From: Megalopta genalis
Taxonomy: Eukaryota > Arthropoda > Insecta > Hymenoptera > Halictidae
Assembly (NCBI RefSeq): GCF_051020955.1
Contig: NW_027476272.1
Location: 1 to 64,000 of the forward strand
Direction: 5' to 3'
Length of the DNA: 64,000 nt
The translations under genes and the position numbers were made by a program. Below, one piece after another: positions 24,052 to 38,400 of the stretch (position 1 is its first letter; each line of letters opens with the position of its first letter). A model generated the notes under the pieces. It was not told the DNA's origin. It did no database searches and saw nothing but the letters and a program-made list of their open reading frames with translations.

Positions 24052-27000
24052 CTTCAAATACTTGCGAATATAAGTGATATAGCTTCGAATTCAAGCAAAA
24101 CAAACGAGTTATATTCAAATTCATGCGAAACACATGATTTAGCTTCAAGTCAATGCGAAGTAGAAGCCTTAGCTTCAAATCCATGCGAAACGAATGGTTT
24201 AGCTTCAAATCCATGCGAAACAAATGGTTCAGCTTCAAATAATTGTGATATACATGATTTAACTTCAACTGCAGGCGAAACAAACGAGTTGGCTACAAAT
24301 CCAAGCGAATGCATGATTTAGCTTCAAATCAATTCGAAGTAGGAGGCTTAGCTTCAAATCCATGCGACACAAATGATTTAGCTTCAAATACTTGCGATAT
24401 AAGTGATATAGCTTCAAATGCATGCGAAACAAACGAGTCAGCTTCAATTCATGTGAACCACATCATTTAGTTTCAAATTCATGCGAATCAAATGGTTTTG
24501 CTTCCAATACATGTGATAAACATGATTCAGCTTCAACTGCATGCGAAACAAACGAGTTGGCTTCTAATCCAAGCGAATACATGATTTAGCTTCAAATCAA
24601 TACGAAGTAAGAGGCTTAGCTTCAAATTCATGCGAAACGAATGATTGACCGTCAAATACTTGCGAATATAAGTGATATAGCTTCAAATGCAGGCGAAACA
24701 AACAAGTTATCTTTAAATCCATGCGAAACACATGATTTAACTTAAAATCAATACGAAGTAGAAGGTTCATCTTCGAATCCATGCAAACAAATGGATTAGC
24801 TTCAAATATTAGCGATATACATGATTTAGCTTCAAATGCAGGCGAAACAAACGAGTTAGCTTCAAATCAATGCGAAACAAACGAGATAGTTTCAATTTCA
24901 TGCGAAACGCATGATTTAGCTTCGAATCAGTGCGAAATAGGAGGCTTAGCTTCAAATCCATGCGAATCAAATGGATTATCTTCAAATACTTGTGATATTC
25001 ATGATTTAGCTTCAACTGCATGCGAAACAAACGAGTTAGCTTCAAATCCAAGCGAAACACATGATTTAGCTTCAAATCAATGCGAAGTAGTAGGCTTAGC
25101 TCCAAATCCATGGGAATCAAATGGTTTAGCTTCAAATAGTTGTGGTATACATAATTTAGCTTCATCTGCATACGAAACAAACGAGTTAGCTTTAAATCCA
25201 TCAGAAACCCATGATTTAGCTTAAAATCACTACGAGGTAGAGGGGTTACCTTCGAATCCATACGAAACAAATGGTTTAGCTTCAAATACTTGTGATATAC
25301 TAGATTTAGCTTCTTCAGCATGCGAAACAAACGAGTGAGCTTTAAATCCATGCGATAGAAACGAGTTAGCTTCAAATCCATGAGAAACACATGCTTTGGC
25401 TTCAAATCAATGCGAAATAGAACTCTGATTTTCGAATCCATGTAAAACAAATGGTTTAGCTTCAAATACTTGTGATATACATGATTTAGCTTCAACTGCA
25501 TGCGAAATAAAGGAGTTGGCTTCAAATCCATGCGAAACACATGACTTAGCTCCAATTCAATGCGAAGTAGAAGGCTTACTTTCGAATCCATACGAAACAA
25601 ATGGTTTAGCCTCAAATATTTGTGATATACATGATTTAGCTTCAACTGCATCCGAAACAATCGTGTTATGTTTAAATCCATGTGAAACACATGATTTAGC
25701 ACCAAATCAATGCGAAGTAGAAGGCTTAGCTCCAAATCCATGGGAATCAAATGGATTAGCTTCAAATCCATGCGAAACACATGATTTAGCTTAAAATCAC
25801 TACGAGGTAGAAGGGTTACCTTCGAATCCATACGAAACAAATGGTTTAGCTTCAAATACTTGTGATATACATGATTTAGCTCAACTAAATCGAAACAAAC
25901 GAATTAGCTTCAATTTCTAACGAAACACATGATTTAGTTTCAAATCAATGCGAAGTAGAAGGCTTATCTTCAAAAACATGCGAAAGAAAAGGTATAGCTT
26001 CAAATACTTGTGATTTACATGATTTAGCTTCAACTGCATCGAAACAAACAAATTAGCTTCAAATCCAAGCGAAACACATGATTTAGTGTCAAATCAATGC
26101 GAAGTAGAAGGATTATCTTCAAATCCCTGCGAAACAAATGGTATCGCTTCAACTACTTGTGATATACATGATTTAGCTTCAACTGCATGCGAAACAAACG
26201 AGTTAGCATCAAATCCATGCGTAACACATGATTTAGCTTCAAATCAATACGAAGTAGAAGGCTTAGGTTCAAATCCATGTTAATCAAATGGTTTAGCTTC
26301 AAATACATGTGATATACATGATTTAGCTTCAACTGCATGCGAAACAATCGAGTTAGCTTCAAATCAAAGCGGAAGACATGATTTAGCTTCAAATTCTTGC
26401 GAATCACATGATTTAGCTTCAAATTCTTGCGAATCACATGATTTAGCTTCAAATCCTTGCGCAACAAATGGTTTAGCTTCAAATACTTGTGATATAGATG
26501 ATTTAGCTTCAACTGCACGCGAAACAAACGCGTTAGCTTCAAATCCAAGAGAAACACATGATTTAGCTTCAAATAAATGCGAAGTAGAAAGCTTAGCTTT
26601 AATTCCATGCGAATCAAATGCTTTAGCTTCAAATACTTGTGTTATACATGATTTAGCTTCAACTGCATGCGAAACAAACGAGTTATCTTGAAATCCAAGC
26701 GAAGCACATGATTTAGCTTCAAATCAATGCGAAGTTGAAGGCTTAGCTTCGAATACATGCGAAGGGAATGATTAAGTTTCAAATACTTGCGAATAGAAGT
26801 GTTATAGCTACAAATGCAGGCGAAACAAACGAGTTAGCTACACATCCATGCGAATCACTTGATTTATCTTCAAATTCATGCGAAACACATGGTTTAGCTT
26901 AATATTCATGCGAAACAGATTGTTTAAATTCAGATACTTGTGATAAACATGATTCAGCTTCAACTGCATGCGAAACAATCGAGTTAGTTTCAAATCCATG

Positions 27001-30000
27001 CGAAACACATGCTTTAGCTTCAAAGCAATGCGAAGTGGAAGGCTTAGCTCCAAATCCATGCGGATCAAATGGTTTAGCTTCAAATACTTGTGATATACAT
27101 GATTTAGCTTCAACTGCATGCGAAAAAAACGAGTTAGCTTCAAATACAAGCAAAACACATGATTTAGATTCAAATTCATGCGAAGTAGAAGGCTTAGCTT
27201 CAAATCCATGCGAATCGAATGGTTTAGCTTCAGATACTTGTGATAAACATGATTCAGCTTCAACTGCATGCGAAACAATCGAGTTAGCTTCAAATCCAAG
27301 CGGAACACATGATTTAGCTTCAAATTCTTGCGAATCACATGGTTTAGCTTCAAATCCTTGCGAAACAAACAGTTTAGCTTCAAATGCTTGTGATATATAT
27401 GATTTAGCTTCAACTGCACGAGAAACAAACGAGTTAGCTTCAAATCCAAGAGAAACACATGATTTAGCTTCAAATCAATGCGAAGTAGAAGGCTTAGCTT
27501 TAAATCCATGCGAATCAAATGCTTTAGCTTCAAAATACTAGTGTTATACATGATTTAGCTTCAACTGCATAGAAACAAACGAGTTAGTTTCAAATCCAAG
27601 CGAAACACATGATTTTGTTTCAAATCATTGCGAAGTAGAAGGCTTAGTTTCAAATTCATGCGAAACACATGATTTAGCTTCAAATCAATGCGAAGTAGAA
27701 GGCTTAGCTTCAAATCCATGCGAAACAAATGGTTTAGCTTCAAATACTTGTGAGATACATGATTGAGCTTCAACTGCATGCGATACAAACGAGTTAGCTT
27801 CAAATCCAAGCGAAACACATGATTTAGCTTCAAACCAATGCGAAGTAGTAGGCTTAGCTCCAAATCCATGGGAATCAAATGGTTTAGCTTCAAATAGTTG
27901 TGGTATACATAATTTAGCTTCATCTGCATGCGAAACAAACGAGTTAGCTTTAAATCCATCAGAAACCCATGATTTAGCTTAAAATCACTACGAGGTAGAG
28001 GGGTTACCTTCGAATCCATACGAAACAAATGGTTTAGCTTCAAATACTTGTGATATACATGATTTAGCTTCAATTGCATGCGAAACAAACGAGTTAGCTT
28101 CAAATCCATGCGAAACAAATGAGTTAGCTTCAAATCCATGAGAAACACATGATTTAGCTCCAATTCAATGCGAAGTAGAAGGCTTACTTTCGAATCCATG
28201 CGAAACAAATGGTTTAGCTTCAAATATTTGTGATATACATGATTTAGCTTCAAATGCAGGCGAAACAAACGAGTTAGCTTTAAATCCATGCGATAGAAAC
28301 GTGTTAGCTTCAAATCCATGAGAAACACATGACTTAGCTTCAAATCAATGCGAAGTAGACGGCTTAGCTTCGAAAACATGAGATACAAATGGCTTAGCCC
28401 TCAAATAATTGTGATATACATGATGTTGCTTCAACTGCACTCGAAACAAACGCTTTAGCAAGAAATCCAAGCGAAACACATTACTTAGTTTCAAAGCAGT
28501 TCGAAGTGGAAGGCTTAGCTTGAAATACATTAGAAACAAATGGTTTAGCTACAAATACTTTCGATATAAGTGATATAGCTTCAAATGCAGGCGAAACAAA
28601 CGAATGAGCTTCAAATCCCAGCGTAACACATAATTTAACTTCAGATCAATGCGTAGTAGAAGAATTAGGTTCAAATCCAGGCGAAGCAAAGGGTTTAGCT
28701 TCAATTACTTGTTTTATATATGATTCAGCTTCAACTGCATGCGAAACAAGCGAGTTATCTTGAAATCCAGGCGGAACATATGATTTAGCTACAAATGAAT
28801 GCGAAGTCGAAGGCTTAACTTCAAATCCATGGGAAACAAATGGTTTAGCTTCAAATATTTGTGATATACATGATTTAGCTTCAAATGCAGGCGAGACAAA
28901 GGAGTTAGCTTTAAATCCATGCGATAGAAACGAGTTAGCTTCAAATCCATGAAAAACAAATGATTTAGCTTCAAATCAATGCGAAGTAGAAGGCTTAGCT
29001 TCAAATCCATGCGACACAAATGATTTAGCTTCAAATACTTGCGATATAAGTGATATAGCTTCAAATGCAGGAGAAACAAAGGAGAGAGCTTCAAATCCAA
29101 GCGTAAGACATGATTTAGCTTCAAATCAATGCGAAGGAGAAGGCTTAGCTTCAAATCCATGCGAAACAAATGGTTTAGATTCAAATACTTGTGAGATACA
29201 TGATTTAGCTTCACATGCAGGCGAAACAAACGAGTTAGCTTCAAATACATGCAAAACACATGATTTAGCTTCAAATCAATGCGATGTAGAAGGCTTAGCT
29301 TCAAATCCATGCGAAACGAGTGGTTAGCGTCAAAAACTTGTGATATACATGATTTTGCTTCATTGCATGCGAAACAAACGAGTTAGCTTCAAATCCATAC
29401 GAAACTCATGATTTAGCTTCAAATCAATGCGAAATAGAAGGCTTAGCTTCAAAACCAATGCGAGACAAATGGTTTAGCTTCAATTACTAGCGATATACAT
29501 GATTTAGCTTCAAATGCAGGCGAAACAGACGAGTTAGCTTCAAATCCATGCGAAACAAACGAGATAGCTTCAATTCCATTCGAAGCGCATGATTTAGCTC
29601 CAAATCCATGCGAAATAGAAGGCTGATTTTCGAATCCATGCGAAACAAATGGTTTAGCTTCAAATACTTGTGATAAATGAATTTGCTTGAACTGCATGCG
29701 AAACAAATGAGTTAGCTTCAAATCCATGCGAAACAAACGAGTTAGCTTCAAATACATGCGAAACTCATGATTTAGCTTCAAATCAATGCGAAATAGAAGG
29801 CTGATTTTCGAATTCTTGCAAAACAAATGGATTATATTCAAATACTTGTGATATACATGATTTAGCTCCAACTGCATGCGAAACAAACAAGTTAGCTTCA
29901 AATCCAAGCGAAACACATGATTTAGCTTCAAATCAATGCGAAGTAGAAGCATTAGCACCAAATCCATGCTAAAAAATGAATTAGCTTCAAATACTTGTTA

Positions 30001-32453
30001 TATACATGATTTAGCTTCAACTGCATGCGAAACAAACGAGTTATCTTCAAATCCATACGAAACACATCATTTAGCTTCAAATCAATGCGAAGTAGAAGGA
30101 TTAGCATCAAATCCATGCGACCGAAATTATTTAGATTCATATACTTGCAATATATGTGATATAGCTTCAAATGAAGGCAAACCAACGAGTTAGCTTCTAA
30201 TCCATGCAAAACAAATACCTGCGAATATAAGTGATATAGCTTCAAATGCAGGCGAAAAAAACCAGTTAGCTTCAAATCGATGCGAAACATATGATTTAGC
30301 TTCTAATCAATGCGAAGTAGAAGGCTTAGCTTCAAATCCATGCTAAAAATGAATTAGCTTCAAATACTTGTGATATACATGAGATAGCTTCAACTGCATG
30401 CTAAACAAACGAGTTACCTTCAAATCCATGCGAAACACATGATTCAGCTTCAAATCAATGCGAAGTAGAAGCATTAGCATCAAATCCATGCGACACAGAT
30501 TATTTAGATTCATATACTTGCGATATAAGTGATATAGCTTCAAATGCAAGCGAAACAAACGAGTGAAATTCAAATCCAAGCCAATCACATGACCCAGCTT
30601 CAAATCAATGCGAAGTAGAAGCATTAGCTTCAAATCCATGCGAAACGAATGATTGACCTTTAAATACTTGCGAATATAAGTGATACAGCTTCAAATGCAT
30701 GCGAAACAAACGAGTTTGCTTTAAATCCATGTAAAACACATGATTTAGCTTCAAATCAATGCGAAGTTGGAGACTTAGCTTCAAATCCATGCGAAACAAA
30801 TGAATTAGCATCAAATACTTGCGATATGAGTGATATATCTTCAAATGCATGCGAAACAAACGAGTGAGATTCAATCCATGTGAACCACATCATTTAGCTT
30901 CAAATTCATGAGAATCAAATGGTTTGACTTACAATACTTGTGATATACATGATTTAGCTTCAACTGCATGCGAAAGAAACGAGTTAGCTTCAAATCCATG
31001 CGAAACACATGATTTAGCTTCAAATCAATGCGAAGTAGAAGGGTTAGCATCAAATCCAAGTGAATCACATGATTTACATTCAAATCAATGCGAAGTAGAA
31101 GGCTTAGCTTCAAATTCACGCGAAACGAATGATTGACCGTCAAATACTTGCGAATATAAGTGATATAGCTTCAAATGCAGGCGAATCAGACGAGTTAGCT
31201 TCGAATACATGCGAAACACAAGATTTAGCTTCAAATCAATGCGAAGTAGAAGGCTTAGCTTTAAATCAATGCAAAACAAATGGTTTTGCTTCAAATACTT
31301 GTGATATACATGATTTAGCTTCAAATGCATGCGAAACAAAGGAGTTATCTTCAAACCCATGCGAAACACATGATTTAGCTTCAAATCAATGCGAAGTAGA
31401 AGGCTTAAATTCAAATACATGAGAAACAAATGGTTTAGGTTCAAATACTTGTAAAATACATGATTTAGAATCAAATGCAGGCGAAACAAACGAGTTGGCT
31501 TCTAATCCAAGCGAATACATGATTTAGCTTCAAATCAATACGAAGTAGGAGGCTTAGCTTCAAATCCATGCGAAACGAATGATTTATCTTCAAATACTGG
31601 CGAATATAAGTGATATTGGTTCAAATGCAGGCGAAACAAACGAGTTATCTTCAAATCAATGCGAAACACGTGATTTAGCATCAAATGAATGCGAAGTAGA
31701 TGGCTTAGCTTCAAATCCATGCGAAACAAATGGTTCAGCTTCAAATAATTGTGATATACATGATTTAACTTCAACTGCAGGCGAAACAAACGAGTTGGCT
31801 ACAAATCCAAGCGAATTCATGATTTAGCTTCAAATCAATACGAAGTAGGAGGCTTAGCTTCAAATCCATGCGACACAAATGATTGGCCGTCAAATACTTG
31901 CGAATATAAGTGATATAGCTTCAAATGCAGGCGAAACAAACGAGTTAGCTTCGAATACATGCGAAACACACGATTTAGCTTAAAATCAATGCGAAGAAGA
32001 AGCTTCAAATACATGTGATATACATTATTTAGATTCAACTGCATCAGAAACAAACGAGTTAGTTTCAAATCCATGCGAAACATATGATTTAGATTCAAAT
32101 CAATGCGAACTAGAAGCCTTAGCTTCAAATCCATGCGAAACGAATGATTGAACTTCAAATACTTGCGAATGTAAGTGATATAGCTTCGAATTCAAGCAAA
32201 ACAAACGAGTTATATTCAAATTCATGCGAAACACATGATTTAGCTTCAAGTCAATGCGAAGTAGAAGCTTTAGCTTCAAATCCATGCGAAACGAATGGTT
32301 TAGCTTCAAATAATTGTGATATACGTGATTTAGCTTCAACTGCCTGAGAAACAAACGAGCTGATTTCAAATCCAAGCGAAACACATGATTTAGCTACAAA
32401 TCAATGCGAAGATGAAGGCTTATCTTCAAATCCATGCGAAGCGAATGGTTTAG
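24052..32453 (+). repeat. 8402-bp higher-order unit, copy 2
   Basis: This is the middle copy, identical by inspection to copies 1 and 3 wherever they were compared, apart from one base near 24609. There the flanking copies read gtaggaggc and this one reads gtaagaggc. All open frames in the unit recur with exactly 8402-bp offsets. Confidence 0.9.
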
Positions 32454-35400
32454 CTTCAAATACTTGCGAATATAAGTGATATAGCTTCGAATTCAAGCAA
32501 AACAAACGAGTTATATTCAAATTCATGCGAAACACATGATTTAGCTTCAAGTCAATGCGAAGTAGAAGCCTTAGCTTCAAATCCATGCGAAACGAATGGT
32601 TTAGCTTCAAATCCATGCGAAACAAATGGTTCAGCTTCAAATAATTGTGATATACATGATTTAACTTCAACTGCAGGCGAAACAAACGAGTTGGCTACAA
32701 ATCCAAGCGAATGCATGATTTAGCTTCAAATCAATTCGAAGTAGGAGGCTTAGCTTCAAATCCATGCGACACAAATGATTTAGCTTCAAATACTTGCGAT
32801 ATAAGTGATATAGCTTCAAATGCATGCGAAACAAACGAGTCAGCTTCAATTCATGTGAACCACATCATTTAGTTTCAAATTCATGCGAATCAAATGGTTT
32901 TGCTTCCAATACATGTGATAAACATGATTCAGCTTCAACTGCATGCGAAACAAACGAGTTGGCTTCTAATCCAAGCGAATACATGATTTAGCTTCAAATC
33001 AATACGAAGTAGGAGGCTTAGCTTCAAATTCATGCGAAACGAATGATTGACCGTCAAATACTTGCGAATATAAGTGATATAGCTTCAAATGCAGGCGAAA
33101 CAAACAAGTTATCTTTAAATCCATGCGAAACACATGATTTAACTTAAAATCAATACGAAGTAGAAGGTTCATCTTCGAATCCATGCAAACAAATGGATTA
33201 GCTTCAAATATTAGCGATATACATGATTTAGCTTCAAATGCAGGCGAAACAAACGAGTTAGCTTCAAATCAATGCGAAACAAACGAGATAGTTTCAATTT
33301 CATGCGAAACGCATGATTTAGCTTCGAATCAGTGCGAAATAGGAGGCTTAGCTTCAAATCCATGCGAATCAAATGGATTATCTTCAAATACTTGTGATAT
33401 TCATGATTTAGCTTCAACTGCATGCGAAACAAACGAGTTAGCTTCAAATCCAAGCGAAACACATGATTTAGCTTCAAATCAATGCGAAGTAGTAGGCTTA
33501 GCTCCAAATCCATGGGAATCAAATGGTTTAGCTTCAAATAGTTGTGGTATACATAATTTAGCTTCATCTGCATACGAAACAAACGAGTTAGCTTTAAATC
33601 CATCAGAAACCCATGATTTAGCTTAAAATCACTACGAGGTAGAGGGGTTACCTTCGAATCCATACGAAACAAATGGTTTAGCTTCAAATACTTGTGATAT
33701 ACTAGATTTAGCTTCTTCAGCATGCGAAACAAACGAGTGAGCTTTAAATCCATGCGATAGAAACGAGTTAGCTTCAAATCCATGAGAAACACATGCTTTG
33801 GCTTCAAATCAATGCGAAATAGAACTCTGATTTTCGAATCCATGTAAAACAAATGGTTTAGCTTCAAATACTTGTGATATACATGATTTAGCTTCAACTG
33901 CATGCGAAATAAAGGAGTTGGCTTCAAATCCATGCGAAACACATGACTTAGCTCCAATTCAATGCGAAGTAGAAGGCTTACTTTCGAATCCATACGAAAC
34001 AAATGGTTTAGCCTCAAATATTTGTGATATACATGATTTAGCTTCAACTGCATCCGAAACAATCGTGTTATGTTTAAATCCATGTGAAACACATGATTTA
34101 GCACCAAATCAATGCGAAGTAGAAGGCTTAGCTCCAAATCCATGGGAATCAAATGGATTAGCTTCAAATCCATGCGAAACACATGATTTAGCTTAAAATC
34201 ACTACGAGGTAGAAGGGTTACCTTCGAATCCATACGAAACAAATGGTTTAGCTTCAAATACTTGTGATATACATGATTTAGCTCAACTAAATCGAAACAA
34301 ACGAATTAGCTTCAATTTCTAACGAAACACATGATTTAGTTTCAAATCAATGCGAAGTAGAAGGCTTATCTTCAAAAACATGCGAAAGAAAAGGTATAGC
34401 TTCAAATACTTGTGATTTACATGATTTAGCTTCAACTGCATCGAAACAAACAAATTAGCTTCAAATCCAAGCGAAACACATGATTTAGTGTCAAATCAAT
34501 GCGAAGTAGAAGGATTATCTTCAAATCCCTGCGAAACAAATGGTATCGCTTCAACTACTTGTGATATACATGATTTAGCTTCAACTGCATGCGAAACAAA
34601 CGAGTTAGCATCAAATCCATGCGTAACACATGATTTAGCTTCAAATCAATACGAAGTAGAAGGCTTAGGTTCAAATCCATGTTAATCAAATGGTTTAGCT
34701 TCAAATACATGTGATATACATGATTTAGCTTCAACTGCATGCGAAACAATCGAGTTAGCTTCAAATCAAAGCGGAAGACATGATTTAGCTTCAAATTCTT
34801 GCGAATCACATGATTTAGCTTCAAATTCTTGCGAATCACATGATTTAGCTTCAAATCCTTGCGCAACAAATGGTTTAGCTTCAAATACTTGTGATATAGA
34901 TGATTTAGCTTCAACTGCACGCGAAACAAACGCGTTAGCTTCAAATCCAAGAGAAACACATGATTTAGCTTCAAATAAATGCGAAGTAGAAAGCTTAGCT
35001 TTAATTCCATGCGAATCAAATGCTTTAGCTTCAAATACTTGTGTTATACATGATTTAGCTTCAACTGCATGCGAAACAAACGAGTTATCTTGAAATCCAA
35101 GCGAAGCACATGATTTAGCTTCAAATCAATGCGAAGTTGAAGGCTTAGCTTCGAATACATGCGAAGGGAATGATTAAGTTTCAAATACTTGCGAATAGAA
35201 GTGTTATAGCTACAAATGCAGGCGAAACAAACGAGTTAGCTACACATCCATGCGAATCACTTGATTTATCTTCAAATTCATGCGAAACACATGGTTTAGC
35301 TTAATATTCATGCGAAACAGATTGTTTAAATTCAGATACTTGTGATAAACATGATTCAGCTTCAACTGCATGCGAAACAATCGAGTTAGTTTCAAATCCA

Positions 35401-38400
35401 TGCGAAACACATGCTTTAGCTTCAAAGCAATGCGAAGTGGAAGGCTTAGCTCCAAATCCATGCGGATCAAATGGTTTAGCTTCAAATACTTGTGATATAC
35501 ATGATTTAGCTTCAACTGCATGCGAAAAAAACGAGTTAGCTTCAAATACAAGCAAAACACATGATTTAGATTCAAATTCATGCGAAGTAGAAGGCTTAGC
35601 TTCAAATCCATGCGAATCGAATGGTTTAGCTTCAGATACTTGTGATAAACATGATTCAGCTTCAACTGCATGCGAAACAATCGAGTTAGCTTCAAATCCA
35701 AGCGGAACACATGATTTAGCTTCAAATTCTTGCGAATCACATGGTTTAGCTTCAAATCCTTGCGAAACAAACAGTTTAGCTTCAAATGCTTGTGATATAT
35801 ATGATTTAGCTTCAACTGCACGAGAAACAAACGAGTTAGCTTCAAATCCAAGAGAAACACATGATTTAGCTTCAAATCAATGCGAAGTAGAAGGCTTAGC
35901 TTTAAATCCATGCGAATCAAATGCTTTAGCTTCAAAATACTAGTGTTATACATGATTTAGCTTCAACTGCATAGAAACAAACGAGTTAGTTTCAAATCCA
36001 AGCGAAACACATGATTTTGTTTCAAATCATTGCGAAGTAGAAGGCTTAGTTTCAAATTCATGCGAAACACATGATTTAGCTTCAAATCAATGCGAAGTAG
36101 AAGGCTTAGCTTCAAATCCATGCGAAACAAATGGTTTAGCTTCAAATACTTGTGAGATACATGATTGAGCTTCAACTGCATGCGATACAAACGAGTTAGC
36201 TTCAAATCCAAGCGAAACACATGATTTAGCTTCAAACCAATGCGAAGTAGTAGGCTTAGCTCCAAATCCATGGGAATCAAATGGTTTAGCTTCAAATAGT
36301 TGTGGTATACATAATTTAGCTTCATCTGCATGCGAAACAAACGAGTTAGCTTTAAATCCATCAGAAACCCATGATTTAGCTTAAAATCACTACGAGGTAG
36401 AGGGGTTACCTTCGAATCCATACGAAACAAATGGTTTAGCTTCAAATACTTGTGATATACATGATTTAGCTTCAATTGCATGCGAAACAAACGAGTTAGC
36501 TTCAAATCCATGCGAAACAAATGAGTTAGCTTCAAATCCATGAGAAACACATGATTTAGCTCCAATTCAATGCGAAGTAGAAGGCTTACTTTCGAATCCA
36601 TGCGAAACAAATGGTTTAGCTTCAAATATTTGTGATATACATGATTTAGCTTCAAATGCAGGCGAAACAAACGAGTTAGCTTTAAATCCATGCGATAGAA
36701 ACGTGTTAGCTTCAAATCCATGAGAAACACATGACTTAGCTTCAAATCAATGCGAAGTAGACGGCTTAGCTTCGAAAACATGAGATACAAATGGCTTAGC
36801 CCTCAAATAATTGTGATATACATGATGTTGCTTCAACTGCACTCGAAACAAACGCTTTAGCAAGAAATCCAAGCGAAACACATTACTTAGTTTCAAAGCA
36901 GTTCGAAGTGGAAGGCTTAGCTTGAAATACATTAGAAACAAATGGTTTAGCTACAAATACTTTCGATATAAGTGATATAGCTTCAAATGCAGGCGAAACA
37001 AACGAATGAGCTTCAAATCCCAGCGTAACACATAATTTAACTTCAGATCAATGCGTAGTAGAAGAATTAGGTTCAAATCCAGGCGAAGCAAAGGGTTTAG
37101 CTTCAATTACTTGTTTTATATATGATTCAGCTTCAACTGCATGCGAAACAAGCGAGTTATCTTGAAATCCAGGCGGAACATATGATTTAGCTACAAATGA
37201 ATGCGAAGTCGAAGGCTTAACTTCAAATCCATGGGAAACAAATGGTTTAGCTTCAAATATTTGTGATATACATGATTTAGCTTCAAATGCAGGCGAGACA
37301 AAGGAGTTAGCTTTAAATCCATGCGATAGAAACGAGTTAGCTTCAAATCCATGAAAAACAAATGATTTAGCTTCAAATCAATGCGAAGTAGAAGGCTTAG
37401 CTTCAAATCCATGCGACACAAATGATTTAGCTTCAAATACTTGCGATATAAGTGATATAGCTTCAAATGCAGGAGAAACAAAGGAGAGAGCTTCAAATCC
37501 AAGCGTAAGACATGATTTAGCTTCAAATCAATGCGAAGGAGAAGGCTTAGCTTCAAATCCATGCGAAACAAATGGTTTAGATTCAAATACTTGTGAGATA
37601 CATGATTTAGCTTCACATGCAGGCGAAACAAACGAGTTAGCTTCAAATACATGCAAAACACATGATTTAGCTTCAAATCAATGCGATGTAGAAGGCTTAG
37701 CTTCAAATCCATGCGAAACGAGTGGTTAGCGTCAAAAACTTGTGATATACATGATTTTGCTTCATTGCATGCGAAACAAACGAGTTAGCTTCAAATCCAT
37801 ACGAAACTCATGATTTAGCTTCAAATCAATGCGAAATAGAAGGCTTAGCTTCAAAACCAATGCGAGACAAATGGTTTAGCTTCAATTACTAGCGATATAC
37901 ATGATTTAGCTTCAAATGCAGGCGAAACAGACGAGTTAGCTTCAAATCCATGCGAAACAAACGAGATAGCTTCAATTCCATTCGAAGCGCATGATTTAGC
38001 TCCAAATCCATGCGAAATAGAAGGCTGATTTTCGAATCCATGCGAAACAAATGGTTTAGCTTCAAATACTTGTGATAAATGAATTTGCTTGAACTGCATG
38101 CGAAACAAATGAGTTAGCTTCAAATCCATGCGAAACAAACGAGTTAGCTTCAAATACATGCGAAACTCATGATTTAGCTTCAAATCAATGCGAAATAGAA
38201 GGCTGATTTTCGAATTCTTGCAAAACAAATGGATTATATTCAAATACTTGTGATATACATGATTTAGCTCCAACTGCATGCGAAACAAACAAGTTAGCTT
38301 CAAATCCAAGCGAAACACATGATTTAGCTTCAAATCAATGCGAAGTAGAAGCATTAGCACCAAATCCATGCTAAAAAATGAATTAGCTTCAAATACTTGT